Below, piece after piece: positions 47,125 through 55,882 of a stretch of DNA of 64,000 nucleotides. The translations under genes were made by a program, and so were the position numbers. Numbering within the stretch: position 1 is the stretch's first letter; the number at the start of each line of letters is the position of its first letter. The notes under the pieces were generated by a model, which searched no databases, was not told the DNA's origin, and saw nothing but the letters and a program-made list of their open reading frames with translations. Source of the stretch: Phycicoccus sp. HDW14 (GTDB lineage Bacteria > Actinomycetota > Actinomycetes > Actinomycetales > Dermatophilaceae); the NCBI RefSeq assembly GCF_011383005.1, contig NZ_CP049935.1, positions 2,666,001-2,730,000 on the forward strand, in the 5' to 3' direction.

Positions 47125-48665
47125 TCAGGCCTCCGATCCGATGTGCGAGTGGTCCGCGGCGTTGTGCCACGACTTCCAGTTGGTGTCGTCGACCGAGCCC
47201 TTGTACTCGCCGCCGTCGCCCTCCTGGATGCCGTACCAGGCGAGCACGTCCGGCACCGTCGGACCGCCGCAGTTGCCCTGGTAGATCTGGTGCACGGGGA
47301 GCCAGGCCTGGACGTACTTCTCCGGCTCGCGCTCGAAGATCCACTGGCACCCGTTGGAGCAGGTCTGGAACTTCTCGCCGTTGTGCACCGACTCGCGCTG
47401 GCAGAGCGTGGTGGGGTCGTCGGGCTCGGTGAAGAGCATCGGGATCTGGCAGACCTGGCACAGCTGCGGCAGGCCGCGGACGAAGTGCCGGCCACCGTTC
47501 TCGAGGTTGCGAGCCTCCTTGTCCCACAGCGGCTTGTAGAGCTTGTCGAACGTGCCGGGGTAGTTCTCCGCCAGCCAGGTCTGGGCGTCGGCGTCGGGGA
47601 AGGTCGTCGTGAAGGCCGCCGCGTGCGAGAACTGGTAGAGGGTCCAGTACACCTGGTGCGAGAGGATCTCCTTCTCGGCGATGGCGTCGTCGACGTGCTT
47701 CGGCGGGGTGATGCCGTAGAAGGCGAGGTCCTGGAACAGGCCGCCGAGCATCTGCTCCTCGAAGTACAGCTCGAAGGCCTCCTTCCAGCTCATCACCTTG
47801 CGCGGCAGCATGTAGTCGAGCATCTGGGCGACGAGGGCCGTGACGCGGTACCCGCGCCAGAACCACTTGTCGATCCAGGCCTGCACGATCGGCACGTTCG
47901 CCTCGTCCTGCTCGAGGAGGAACTTGATCGCCTCGAGGCCGAGGGTCATGTGCCGCGACTCGTCGGACTGCGCCGAGAAGCCGAAGGTCATCGTCGGCAG
48001 GTCGCCGTTGAACGAGGCGCCCGACATGAACGGCACGAAGAGCAGGTTGGTCAGCAGGTACTCGAACGAGAACCCGATGGCGATGAGGAACTCGAACGGG
48101 CCGGCCGTCAGCGCGTCGTCGAAGAACGACTTCGGCACCGAGAGGTACCAGACCCGGTCATGCTGCTCGAGGTAGTTGTGGAACCCGCCGTAGTACTTGT
48201 TGTAGTTCGACAGCGTGTGGATCTCGGTCTGCGTGTGGCGCATCTCGTCGATCGACTGGCACAGGGCCGCGAACCGGGGACCGGGGCCGTTGAGGTGGCG
48301 GGCCAGGTAGGCGAAGTTGCGGTGCGCCTGGTACTCCAGCGGCGTGACGCCCTGGAGGAAGAGCTTCATCGCGTTGAGGTAGCTGGCCTCGGTCAGGGTC
48401 AGGTGGCCCTGGCTCTGGGCGAACCCGTCGAGCACGGCGTAGAGGCGCTTGTCCTTCTCCGCCTGGTACTTCGTGTAGGCGTCGACCGTGAGGCGGAAGG
48501 GGTCCTCCCACTTGCTCCAGTCGTGGATCTTGATGCCCTCGAACTCGGTGTGCGGGAACACGTCGCTCTTCGCAACGTAGCTCGGCTCCCAGTCGAGGTC
48601 TCGGGTCAGCGCCTCGTAGCGCTGCTTCATCGTCAGCTTGCGCGGGGCCTTGGGGCGATCGTCAT
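47125..48665 (-). CDS. dmpN: Phenol hydroxylase large (catalytic) subunit (P3), frameshifted at codon 2-3
   Basis: The soluble diiron monooxygenase alpha subunit. Counting from the internal ATG at 48630, ligands fall at Glu99, Glu129, His132, Glu190, Glu224 and His227, in PLEYQAHRN, SIDEMRHTQTE and AQSDESRHMTL. The C-terminal third has cysteine motifs CQVCQIPM and CSNGCQWIF, typical of phenol and toluene hydroxylases. The ATG at 48665 has AGGAAG at 5-6 bases; adding a base after ATGAC gives MTDRPKAPRKLTMKQRYEAL. It hydroxylates phenol to catechol. Confidence 0.93.
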
Positions 48666-48743
48666 GACAACTTCCTGTCTAAGAGGTCGGGGTCCCCGCG
48701 AAGTACCGGAGCGAGGTACGAGCAGAGGACTTCGTGGGGTGAC

Positions 48744-49033
48744 TCAGTGGTCCCAGGCGATGACGATCTCGTCGTCATCCCATTCCTTGATGTGCCCGAA
48801 GTAGCTCACGATGGCGAGCTGGAACTCGTGCGTCTCCCACTCGCGGCCGAGGCGCTCCTCGACCGACTCACGGGTGATGACGAGGCGACCGGGTGCGGTG
48901 ATGCGCACGATCCCGGGATGTGCTGCACGGTGCAGCCGTCGTTCGTCGACTCGATGGCCTCGACGACGGAGCGGTTGGTCTCGCTCTCCTGGATGTCCAC
49001 GCCGACGGGGCGGGTGGGGGCGGTGGTGTTCAT
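48744..49033 (-). CDS. dmpM: Phenol hydroxylase effector protein (P2), frameshifted near 48915
   Basis: A 96-residue regulatory protein without cofactors. It starts MNTTAPTRPVGVDIQESETN, then NDGCTVQHIPG. After that the frame breaks, and one base over the expected IVRITAPGRLVITRESVEER, THEFQLAIVSYFGHIKEWDD and the final VIAWDH appear, ending at 48744. The span of 290 bases is one short of a whole number of codons, which directly shows the missing base. It binds the oxygenase and is needed for efficient turnover. Confidence 0.9.
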
Positions 49034-49049
49034 GGCTCGTCCTTGCCGG

Positions 49050-50054
49050 TCAGGCGGTGAGGGCCGCGACGGCGTCGCGGATCGTGGTGGCGGTGGCGTC
49101 GAGGGAGGCGGCAGCGGCGGCGCCCACGAGCTCGTCGGCCCGGGCGGCGACCGGACCCAGCGCCACGAGGGCGGCGGCGAGGGCCTCGGTCGTGGTAACG
49201 GCGAGCAGCTGCGTGTTGGCGGCCCCGGTGCCGGGGTCGGTGACCCACGCCTTGTACAGGGCCTCGACCCACTTGCGCTGGTCCGCGAACCACGACGAGA
49301 GGTGCTGGGCCACGAGGCTGTAGGAACCCGCGCCCTGGTCGATGGCCGCGTCGTCGAGGTGGGCGAAGAACAGCCCGTAGACCAGCCGGTCCGCGACGTC
49401 GAGGCGGACGAGCGCCCTGCCCCAGTCCTTCTCGAGGAACAGCTCCTCGACGTACCGGCGCAGGCCCTGCAGCGAGGCGTCCTCGACCCAGCGGGTCTTG
49501 GCGTCGGCCAGGAGCTCGGCGGTGCCGCCACCGAGGGCGATCCCCACGCGGCTGAGGGCCTGGGCGTTGCCGATCCGGTCGAAGGCGGCGTAGGCGGCGC
49601 ACTGCGTGATCGTCGTGCCGAACCCGAAGCGGGCGATGTCGCACGACACCATCTGCGCACCGGACTCGTAGTGCCGCAGCGGCACGAGCAGCTCACCCAT
49701 CACCGACGACCACGCGTCGGGGAGGCGGGAGAGCAGGTCGCGCGAGTCGAGGTAGTCCAGCGTCGCGGCCACCGCGTCGGCCATCGCGGCCCGGGAGGTG
49801 ACGTACGGGGCGTAGTAGTACTGGCGCGGGTCCGTGAACGAGTACGGGTCGGTGAGCCGGAACGCGCTGTAGGCCTCGTCGTAGATGTCGTGCGCGGGGT
49901 CCCAGAGCGGCCGGTAGTGGAAGTTCTCCTTGGCCTGGATGTCGATGGTGCCCTCCTCGTAGCGCGAGGCGGGGCGGTCGCCGTAGCGCCTGACGAGGTG
50001 GTCGAAGGTCTTGCGGGGCGGGTCGATGACCTGGGTCCGCAGTTCGTACTGCAC
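49050..50054 (-). CDS. dmpL: Phenol hydroxylase beta subunit (P1)
   Basis: A 334-residue protein. It matches the beta subunit of bacterial multicomponent phenol hydroxylases: YELRTQVIDPPRKTFDHLVR at the start, QAKENFHYRPLWDPAHDIYD, SAFRLTDPYSFTDPRQYYYA and RHYESGAQMVSCDIARFGFG. It packs on the catalytic subunit but has no iron. It begins the oxygenase genes after an upstream unknown ORF; a 60-base gap separates them. Confidence 0.92.
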   Translation of the reverse strand: MQYELRTQVIDPPRKTFDHLVRRYGDRPASRYEEGTIDIQAKENFHYRPLWDPAHDIYDEAYSAFRLTDPYSFTDPRQYYYAPYVTSRAAMADAVAATLDYLDSRDLLSRLPDAWSSVMGELLVPLRHYESGAQMVSCDIARFGFGTTITQCAAYAAFDRIGNAQALSRVGIALGGGTAELLADAKTRWVEDASLQGLRRYVEELFLEKDWGRALVRLDVADRLVYGLFFAHLDDAAIDQGAGSYSLVAQHLSSWFADQRKWVEALYKAWVTDPGTGAANTQLLAVTTTEALAAALVALGPVAARADELVGAAAAASLDATATTIRDAVAALTA

Positions 50055-50115
50055 GGTGCCTCCTCGGGGCTGGGCCGGCTCGGGTGTCCGGTCCGTCTGG
50101 GGTGGGGTCGCTGGG

Positions 50116-50553
50116 TCAGGGGACGTGGTGGTGGACGCCGGACTCGACGAGCAGGCGCACGAGCAGGTCGGGGAGCGCGTCCGGCCCCTCGAGCTCGTGG
50201 GGGAGCTCGGCGTCGAAGCCGTCGCCGACGAGGCGGCCGTAGGCCGTGCCGTCCTCGAAGGTCGTCGACACCCGCGCCGCGCGACCCCGGTGGGTCACGG
50301 AGAACGCGAGCTCGTGGGGCAGCGGCTCGTCGACGAGCGAGAGCCGGTCGTCGGCGGGGCCGAGCACGGCGTTGGCCTCGCTGACCAGCTGCTCGGCGAG
50401 GGAGCGGATGGCGACCTGGCGGTCGGCGCCGGTGCCGGTGGCGATCCGCCGGCTGATCCGGGTCTCGGGCATGGGCGCCAGCTCCTCGACGTCGGGGAGC
50501 TGGTCCTCGGGGGTGCCGACGATCTCGGCGACCCGGAGCATGAACGGGGTCAC
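50116..50553 (-). CDS. Hypothetical protein in the phenol operon, in the position of P0/DmpK
   Basis: A 145-residue protein starting MTPFMLRVAEIVGTPEDQLP. It has no membrane helix, signal or cofactor motif. The middle reads QVAIRSLAEQLVSEANAVLG and LPHELAFSVTHRGRAARVST, then an acidic C-terminal half ending VRLLVESGVHHHVP. I do not recognise it. It overlaps the stop of the GlcG/HbpS-like gene in GTGA and lies directly before dmpL, where DmpK (a small activator) is found in other operons, but it is longer and not visibly related to DmpK. Confidence 0.7.
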   Translation of the reverse strand: MTPFMLRVAEIVGTPEDQLPDVEELAPMPETRISRRIATGTGADRQVAIRSLAEQLVSEANAVLGPADDRLSLVDEPLPHELAFSVTHRGRAARVSTTFEDGTAYGRLVGDGFDAELPHELEGPDALPDLLVRLLVESGVHHHVP

Positions 50554-51062
50554 GGGGTCTCCTCTCGGGAGGGGCGGTGGCCGGCGGCCACGCCCACGGG
50601 CACGGCGACGCCGGGCACGGCGACGGACGACTCGGCGATCCGGGCGGCGAGCGCGGAGGCTCCGGCGGCCGCGACGTCGGCGTCCTGGGCGGCGGACCCG
50701 CCCGAGACACCGACGGCCCCGACGAGGGACCCGTCGACGACCACCGGCACCCCGCCACCGAAGGCGGCGACCCGTCCGCGCCGGCCGATGCCGTCGCGGA
50801 CGGCGTCCTCGGACGAGATGGCGTCCCAGAGGGTGGCGGTCGGGAGGCCCCCGAAGGCGGTGACCGTCCAGGCCTTGTCCCGGGCGATCTCGCCGGACGC
50901 CGCGAACGCGCCGTCCATCCGGGCGAAGGCGAGCAGCGTGCCGGCCGCGTCGGTGACCGCGACGTTGAACGCCCCGCCGACCTCCTCGGCGCGCTCGAGC
51001 GCCGCGTCCAGCGCGACCCGGGCCCCGGCGTGGGTCAGGGTCGTCTCGGTGCGGACGAGCAT
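50550..51062 (-). CDS. GlcG/HbpS-family (DUF336) heme-binding-like protein
   Basis: A 170-residue protein. The GlcG/HbpS fold is marked by ALDAALERAEEVGGAFNVAV, GTLLAFARMDGAF, RDKAWTVTAFGGLPT, FGGGVPVVVDGSLVGAVGVS and the SGGSAAQDADVAAAG motif. Members bind heme or small aromatic compounds. It has no signal peptide, so it is cytoplasmic here. In this operon it sits between catechol dioxygenase and phenol hydroxylase genes. Its role there is inferred only; it may bind or help clear an intermediate. The ATG at 51062 gives MLVRTETTLTH. Confidence 0.83.
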   Translation of the reverse strand: MLVRTETTLTHAGARVALDAALERAEEVGGAFNVAVTDAAGTLLAFARMDGAFAASGEIARDKAWTVTAFGGLPTATLWDAISSEDAVRDGIGRRGRVAAFGGGVPVVVDGSLVGAVGVSGGSAAQDADVAAAGASALAARIAESSVAVPGVAVPVGVAAGHRPSREETP

Positions 51063-51212
51063 CTGCTGCTCCTCGTCGTCGTCGTCGACGGGTGGGCGGT
51101 CACCCGCCGGTCGGCGGGCAGGGGCCACCGCGGTGGCGACGGTGCTCCGTCGCCGCCACCGTCGAGCGGTGGCGGTGGGTCGTCCGGGGGCCGGGCGACC
51201 GGTGGGGTCAGC

Positions 51213-52127
51213 TCAGGTGAGGACCGAGGTGAAGGCGTCGTTCAGCTCGCGGGCGTGGTAGAACACGCCCTTGCCGAGGGCGTCCGGCGTCCACACGTTC
51301 ATCGGCCGGTCGCGGAAGGCGAGGTAGCCGCCCGCGAAGACCTCGTTGCGGTTGCCCGACGGGTCGAAGAAGTAGACCGTCTGGCCGCGGGTGATGCCGT
51401 GGCGCGTCGGGCCGATGTCGATCGGCACGTCGTCCATCGAGAAGAGGTCCGCGGCGCGGCCGACCTCGACCCAGTCGCCGAGCCGGAAGGCGAAGTGGTG
51501 CAGCTTGCCCTGCGGGCCGGCGAGGACGGCGAGCTGGTGGATCTGGTTGCCGCTCGTCATCCACGTCGCGATGATGTCGGCGTCGTCGTCCAGGCTCGTC
51601 TGCACGCGCTCGGTCGGGAAGAAGTCGAAGACCGCGGTGAGGAAGCGGTCCATGAGGCCCGGGTCCTCGGCCGTGATGAGCGAGTGGTCGAGCGCGGGCA
51701 CGCCGACCCCGACGAGGTGGCGCGGGAAGGCGTCGGGGTTGTGCGTCCCGACCTCGGTGCCGATGCAGGTGGCCTCGTGGTAGACCTCGAAGACGTGGTC
51801 GGACGGGGTGGTGAACCGGATGCCGTCGCCGATCTCCGCGTTCTCGCCCTTGCTCATCCGCTCGACGGTGACGCCGAAGGCGGTGGCCCGCTTCTCGATC
51901 TCGTCGATGTCGCTCGAGTAGTCGACCTTCCAGCCGAACTTCACGAGCCCGACGCCGCCCTCCTCGAGGACGACCGAGTGGTGGTCCCACTCGTCCCAGG
52001 CCTTGTAGTACGTCTTGTTGCCCTCCGCGTGGGTCTCGTAGAGGCCCATCGTGTTGGCGTAGTGGTCCTTGGCCTCGGCCATGTCCGTGACGCGGACGTG
52101 GGCGTAGCCCAACCTGCTGACTGCCAT
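51213..52127 (-). CDS. dmpB: Catechol 2,3-dioxygenase
   Basis: A 304-residue type I extradiol dioxygenase. The Fe(II) ligands are His148 in ALDHSLI, His210/211 in LHHFAFRL and Glu262 in NRNEVFAGG; the catalytic His/Tyr context (TRHGITRGQTVYFF) is present. It cleaves catechol at the 2,3 position to 2-hydroxymuconic semialdehyde. It begins 4 bases after the ferredoxin gene and is followed by a 150-base gap before the GlcG-like gene. Confidence 0.95.
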   Translation of the reverse strand: MAVSRLGYAHVRVTDMAEAKDHYANTMGLYETHAEGNKTYYKAWDEWDHHSVVLEEGGVGLVKFGWKVDYSSDIDEIEKRATAFGVTVERMSKGENAEIGDGIRFTTPSDHVFEVYHEATCIGTEVGTHNPDAFPRHLVGVGVPALDHSLITAEDPGLMDRFLTAVFDFFPTERVQTSLDDDADIIATWMTSGNQIHQLAVLAGPQGKLHHFAFRLGDWVEVGRAADLFSMDDVPIDIGPTRHGITRGQTVYFFDPSGNRNEVFAGGYLAFRDRPMNVWTPDALGKGVFYHARELNDAFTSVLT

Positions 52128-52130
52128 GCG

Positions 52131-52511
52131 TTACTCCTTGGGTACGGCGCCGGCCGGGGAGGCGGCGAGGGCTTGGGCGCGCAGACGAGCCTTCTCGTTG
52201 ATCTGGCGCAGGAAGGGGTTGACCAGGCGAACGTCCTCGCCCCGCAGCTCGATGGTGACGTCGGTCGTCGGCACGGCACGGCAGCTGAGGCAGGTGCCGT
52301 CGGTGCGCTCGTCCTCGCTGAGGACGGTGTCGGCGATCGGGTGGTCGTAGGCGAACTCACCGGCGAGGCAGTCGACCTTGCAGATCGCGCAGCCGCCACG
52401 TCGACAGCCGACGGTGTACGAGTACCCGGCGCGGTAGAGCCCGCTGAGCACGGTCTCACCGGTCTCGAGGTGGATGACCTCGCCCGTCGGGTGGATCGTC
52501 ACGGTCGGCAC
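52131..52511 (-). CDS. dmpQ: DmpQ/XylT-type [2Fe-2S] ferredoxin
   Basis: A 126-residue plant-type ferredoxin with the cluster ligands CX4CX2C at Cys36, Cys41 and Cys44 (VGCRRGGCAICKV) and a fourth Cys in TCLSCRAVP. In related pathways this ferredoxin reduces and reactivates oxidised iron in catechol 2,3-dioxygenase. GGGAG precedes the GTG at 52511. The predicted IclR operator lies 84 bases upstream, so this gene probably starts the dmpQB...LMNOP transcript. Confidence 0.9.
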   Translation of the reverse strand: MPTVTIHPTGEVIHLETGETVLSGLYRAGYSYTVGCRRGGCAICKVDCLAGEFAYDHPIADTVLSEDERTDGTCLSCRAVPTTDVTIELRGEDVRLVNPFLRQINEKARLRAQALAASPAGAVPKE

Positions 52512-52594
52512 CGGCGCTCCCTTGCGGTCAGTGGGTGGGCGGCACCGTGCCGCCTGCAACGAGGGTCGCCGGACGCCGCGGACCGGACCACACA

Positions 52595-52613
52595 CGTTCC
52601 TCATCCCGGAACA
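52595..52613. promoter_or_regulatory. Probable IclR operator upstream of dmpQ
   Basis: CGTTCC-TCATCCC-GGAACA matches the dmpE and iclR sites in arms (11 of 12) and in centre length. It lies 84 bases before the dmpQ start, practically the same distance as at dmpE (83). Confidence 0.7.
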
Positions 52614-52644
52614 TCGGCCGGGACGGGGCGCGCGCCGGCCGGGC

Positions 52645-53507
52645 TCAGGGGGCGGACAGGAAGTCGCCGACGAGCCGGTTGAAGGCCTCGGCGTGCTCGA
52701 TCTGGGTCCAGTGCCCGCACCGGCCGAAGACGTGCAGCTGCGAGTCGGGGATGAGCCCGTGCAGCGCGTAGGAGGACTCGACGGGGATGACCCGGTCGTC
52801 GCGCCCGTGGACGATCAGCGCCCGGTGCCGGATGCCCTCGATGGCGGCGATCGGCTGGGTCAGGGCGTCGAGGTGGCGCTGGCGCGGGGCCGGGAACATC
52901 GCCGAGAACGCCTCCTGCACCCCGGGACGGATGCTGGCGCGGTAGCGGACCATCGCGAGGTCGGGGCCCAGCGCGTCGCGGTCGTGGGCGAAGAGCTCGA
53001 GGAGGGCCTGCATGTTCTCCACGGACGGGCGGTAGCCCCAGACCGCGTCGAGGCCGGGGCTGATGCGCTGCGGCGAGACCGTGGCGCCCATGAGCACGAG
53101 CCGGCGCAGGCGCTCGGGGTGGTTGACGGCCAGGGAGGCGGCCAGCCCCCGCCGAAGGAGTTGCCGACGACGTCGGCCTGCTCGACGCCCAGCTCGTCCA
53201 TGAGCGCGACGAGGTGGGCGGTCCAGTGCGGCATCGAGTACTCGAAGCCGTCCGGCCGCTCGGTGAAGCCGAAGCCCACCATGTCGGGGGCGACGACGCA
53301 GAACCGCTCGGCGAGGGCGGGCATCGTCAGCCGCCAGTTGGCGTAGGCCGTGACGCCGGGGCCGGAGCCGTGGACGAGGAGGACGACCGGCTGGGTCGCC
53401 GGGTCGCCGAGGACGTGGACGTTGGTGCCGATGCCGCCCGCGGTGACGGTGCGGCCGATCTCGGGGCTGGTGGAGGCGGGGGCGACGGGGGCGGACGTGG
53501 TCGTCAT
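52645..53507 (-). CDS. dmpD: 2-Hydroxymuconic semialdehyde hydrolase, frameshifted near 53148
   Basis: An alpha/beta-hydrolase with the oxyanion strand VVLLVHGSGPGVTAYANWRL, the nucleophile elbow VVGNSFGGG (GNSFG), the Asp in LIVHGRDDRVIPVESSYAL and the His in FGRCGHWTQIEHAEAFNRL. It cleaves the meta-ring-fission product to 2-hydroxypentadienoate and formate. The frame breaks just after NSFGGG in a GGGGG run near 53148; one base over, LAASLAVNHPERLRRLVLMG continues. It is first in the upstream block, with a weak IclR-like site upstream. Confidence 0.9.
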
Positions 53508-53547
53508 GGGCCGCAGGGTAGGAGCCGTCCGGGGTGCGTGGGCCCGT

Positions 53548-53566
53548 CGTTCCGGCATCGCGAACC
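53548..53566. promoter_or_regulatory. Weak IclR-like site upstream of dmpD
   Basis: CGTTCC-GGCATCG-CGAACC keeps the left arm and 4 of 6 bases of the right arm of the repeat found at dmpE and dmpQ. It is 41 bases upstream of the start. It may be chance. Confidence 0.35.
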
Positions 53567-53753
53567 GGCGGCCGGCCGCTCTGTCGCCGGTGACGCTTTC
53601 CGAACCCTTACGGAGTGCGGGCGTTCGCCAGACCTCGAGGCGGCAGGCCGTCCCTAGGGTGGTGAGGGCCGTGGACGACGGCGTCCGCGGCGCGACCGGG
53701 TGCATCCCGGCCGGCCCCGCCGGACCCCTAGGACCCCGCATGCGTTCCCCACC

Positions 53754-55789
53754 GTGAGGCGGCCGTTGCGCCGCCTGACCGTCCTCGCCACCGCCGCCGT
53801 GCTCACCGGCACCGGCCTGGCCGCCGCCGCGGCCGCCCCGGCCGCACCGGCCGCACCGGCTGCTCCGTCCTCCACCCCCACCTCCCTGCAGGCGCGGGCC
53901 GGCAGCGCCCTCCCCTACCGCGACGCACGCCTGCCCACCGGGAAGCGCGTCGCCGACCTGCTGGCGCGGATGACCCTCGCCGAGAAGGTCGGGCAGATGA
54001 CCCAGGCCGAGCGCGGCGGCATCGACGCCGACCCGTCCCAGATCACGACCCTCGGCCTCGGCAGCGTGCTCTCCGGCGGCGGGTCCGTACCCACCCCGAA
54101 CACCCCGTCCGCCTGGGCCGACATGGTCGACCGCTACCAGCGCGCCGCGCTCGGTACCCGCCTGGGCATCCCGCTGCTGTACGGCGTCGACTCGGTCCAC
54201 GGCCACGGCAACCTCGACGGCGCCACGGTCTTCCCGCACGACATCGGCCTCGGGGCCACCCGTGACCCCGGGCTCGTCGAGCGCATCGCGCACATCACGG
54301 CCGAGGAGACCCGGGCCACCGGGCCGCAGTGGGCCTTCGCGCCCTGCCTCTGCGTCGCGCGCGACGACCGCTGGGGTCGCACCTACGAGAGCTTCGGCGA
54401 GACGCCGGAGCTCGTGACGATGATGGAGACCGCGATCCGCGGCCTGCAGGGCCGCCCCGGGCAGCTCGACGACGCCGACCGGGTCCTGGCCACCGCCAAA
54501 CACTTCGCCGGTGACGGCCTGACGACCTACGGCACCGGCTCGAACGGCCAGCGGACGGGGAGCTACCCCATCGACCAGGGCGTCGACCAGGTCTCGCGCC
54601 GCACCTTCGAGCGCCTCGCGCTCGCCCCGTACGTACCGGCCGTCAGGCGCTGGGACGTCGGCTCGGTCATGCCGAGCTACTCCGACGTCGACTGGACCGA
54701 GGACGGCCTCGGGAACCCGGTGAACATGCACGGCAACCGGGAGCTGCTCACCGGGTGGCTCAAGGAGAAGCAGCACTTCGACGGGTTCGTCATCTCGGAC
54801 TACGAGGGCATCCACCACATCGACCCGGGCTCGACGTACGCGCACCAGGTCGCCACGGGCGTCAACGCGGGCGTCGACATGTTCATGGAGCCGTACGACT
54901 TCCGCGACTTCACGACGACGCTGACGGCGGCCGTGCAGGGCGGTCAGGTGTCGATGGCCCGCATCGACGACGCCGTGACGCGCATCCTCACGAAGAAGGT
55001 CGAGCTGGGGCTCTTCGAGCACCCGTACACGGACCGGAGGAACATCGACGACATCGGCTCGGCGGCGCACCGCGCGGTGGCCCGCGAGGCCGTCCAGGAG
55101 TCGCAGGTCCTCCTCAAGAACGACCGGAAGGCGTTGCCGCTCAACGGGCGTCGTCCTGTCTACGTCGCGGGCAGCAACGCCGACAACATCGGCAACCAGG
55201 CCGGCGGGTGGACCCTCACCTGGCAGGGCGGCTCGACGACGGACATCCCGGGCACGACCGTCCTCGACGGCATCCGCGGCGAGGCGAGGGACGTGACGTT
55301 CAGCGAGGACGCGTCGGCACCGGTGCCCCGGGGCGCCGTCGGCGTCGTCGTCGTCGGCGAGACCCCGTACTCCGAGGGGTTCGGCGACGTCGGCGGCCCG
55401 AGCTGGTCGAACGACCCCGGTGACGCGGGGCAACCCCGACCGGCCAAGACGATGGAGCTGAGCACCGCGGACTCCCGCGCGGTCGACACCGTCTGCGCGA
55501 GGGCGTCGACGTGCGTCGTGCTCGTCGTGTCCGGACGACCGGTCGTCATCCCCCCGCGCAGCTGCGGACGGTCGACGCCCTCGTCGCCTCCTGGCTGCCG
55601 GGCAGCGAGGGAGAGGGCGTCTCGGACGTCCTCTTCGGTGACGCACCGTTCACCGGGCGGCTGCCGGTGACCTGGCCGCGCTCGGTCGACCAGGAGCCGA
55701 TCAACGTCGGCGACGGGCAGCACCCGGCCTTCCCCTACGGCTGGGGGCTGCGCACCCGCGGGAGCCACGGCGGCGGCCACCACCACTGA
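53754..55789 (+). CDS. Secreted GH3-family beta-glucosidase, frameshifted near 55556
   Basis: A 679-residue glycosidase. A Sec/Tat-like signal ([20 protein letters not shown]) and an Ala/Pro linker precede the GH3 (alpha/beta)8 barrel with [21 protein letters not shown] and the nucleophile Asp in [16 protein letters not shown]. The six-stranded C-terminal domain has [14 protein letters not shown] and [15 protein letters not shown]. After VVIPP a C-run near 55556 breaks the frame; one base over, [20 protein letters not shown] and [10 protein letters not shown] complete the domain, with a His-rich end. The GTG at 53754 is my start choice. Confidence 0.88.
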
Positions 55790-55794
55790 CGCCG

Positions 55795-55835
55795 TGCACC
55801 CCCCGGCCCCGCACGGATTTGGGGCCGGGGGTGCA
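55795..55835. terminator. Terminator after the GH3 gene
   Basis: A 15-16-bp stem, TGCACCCCCCGGCCCC with its complement, encloses GCACGGATTT. One extra C in the left arm (or one missing G on the right) makes a bulge. Confidence 0.7.
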
Positions 55836-55882
55836 TCGCTGGCTATCGTGGCGGGGATGTACCCCACGGACGGAGATCTCCC

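Noticed and set aside
37100..55600. Frameshifts as programmed frameshifting or pseudogene decay of the phenol pathway
   Set aside because: There is no conserved slippery site or downstream structure, and genes far outside the pathway show the same single deletions. No internal stops or missense decay accompany them.
52860..55646. A 928-residue open frame covering dmpD and the opposite strand of the GH3 gene
   Set aside because: Only its last 190 residues are real (dmpD N-terminus). The rest is antisense to the GH3 gene.
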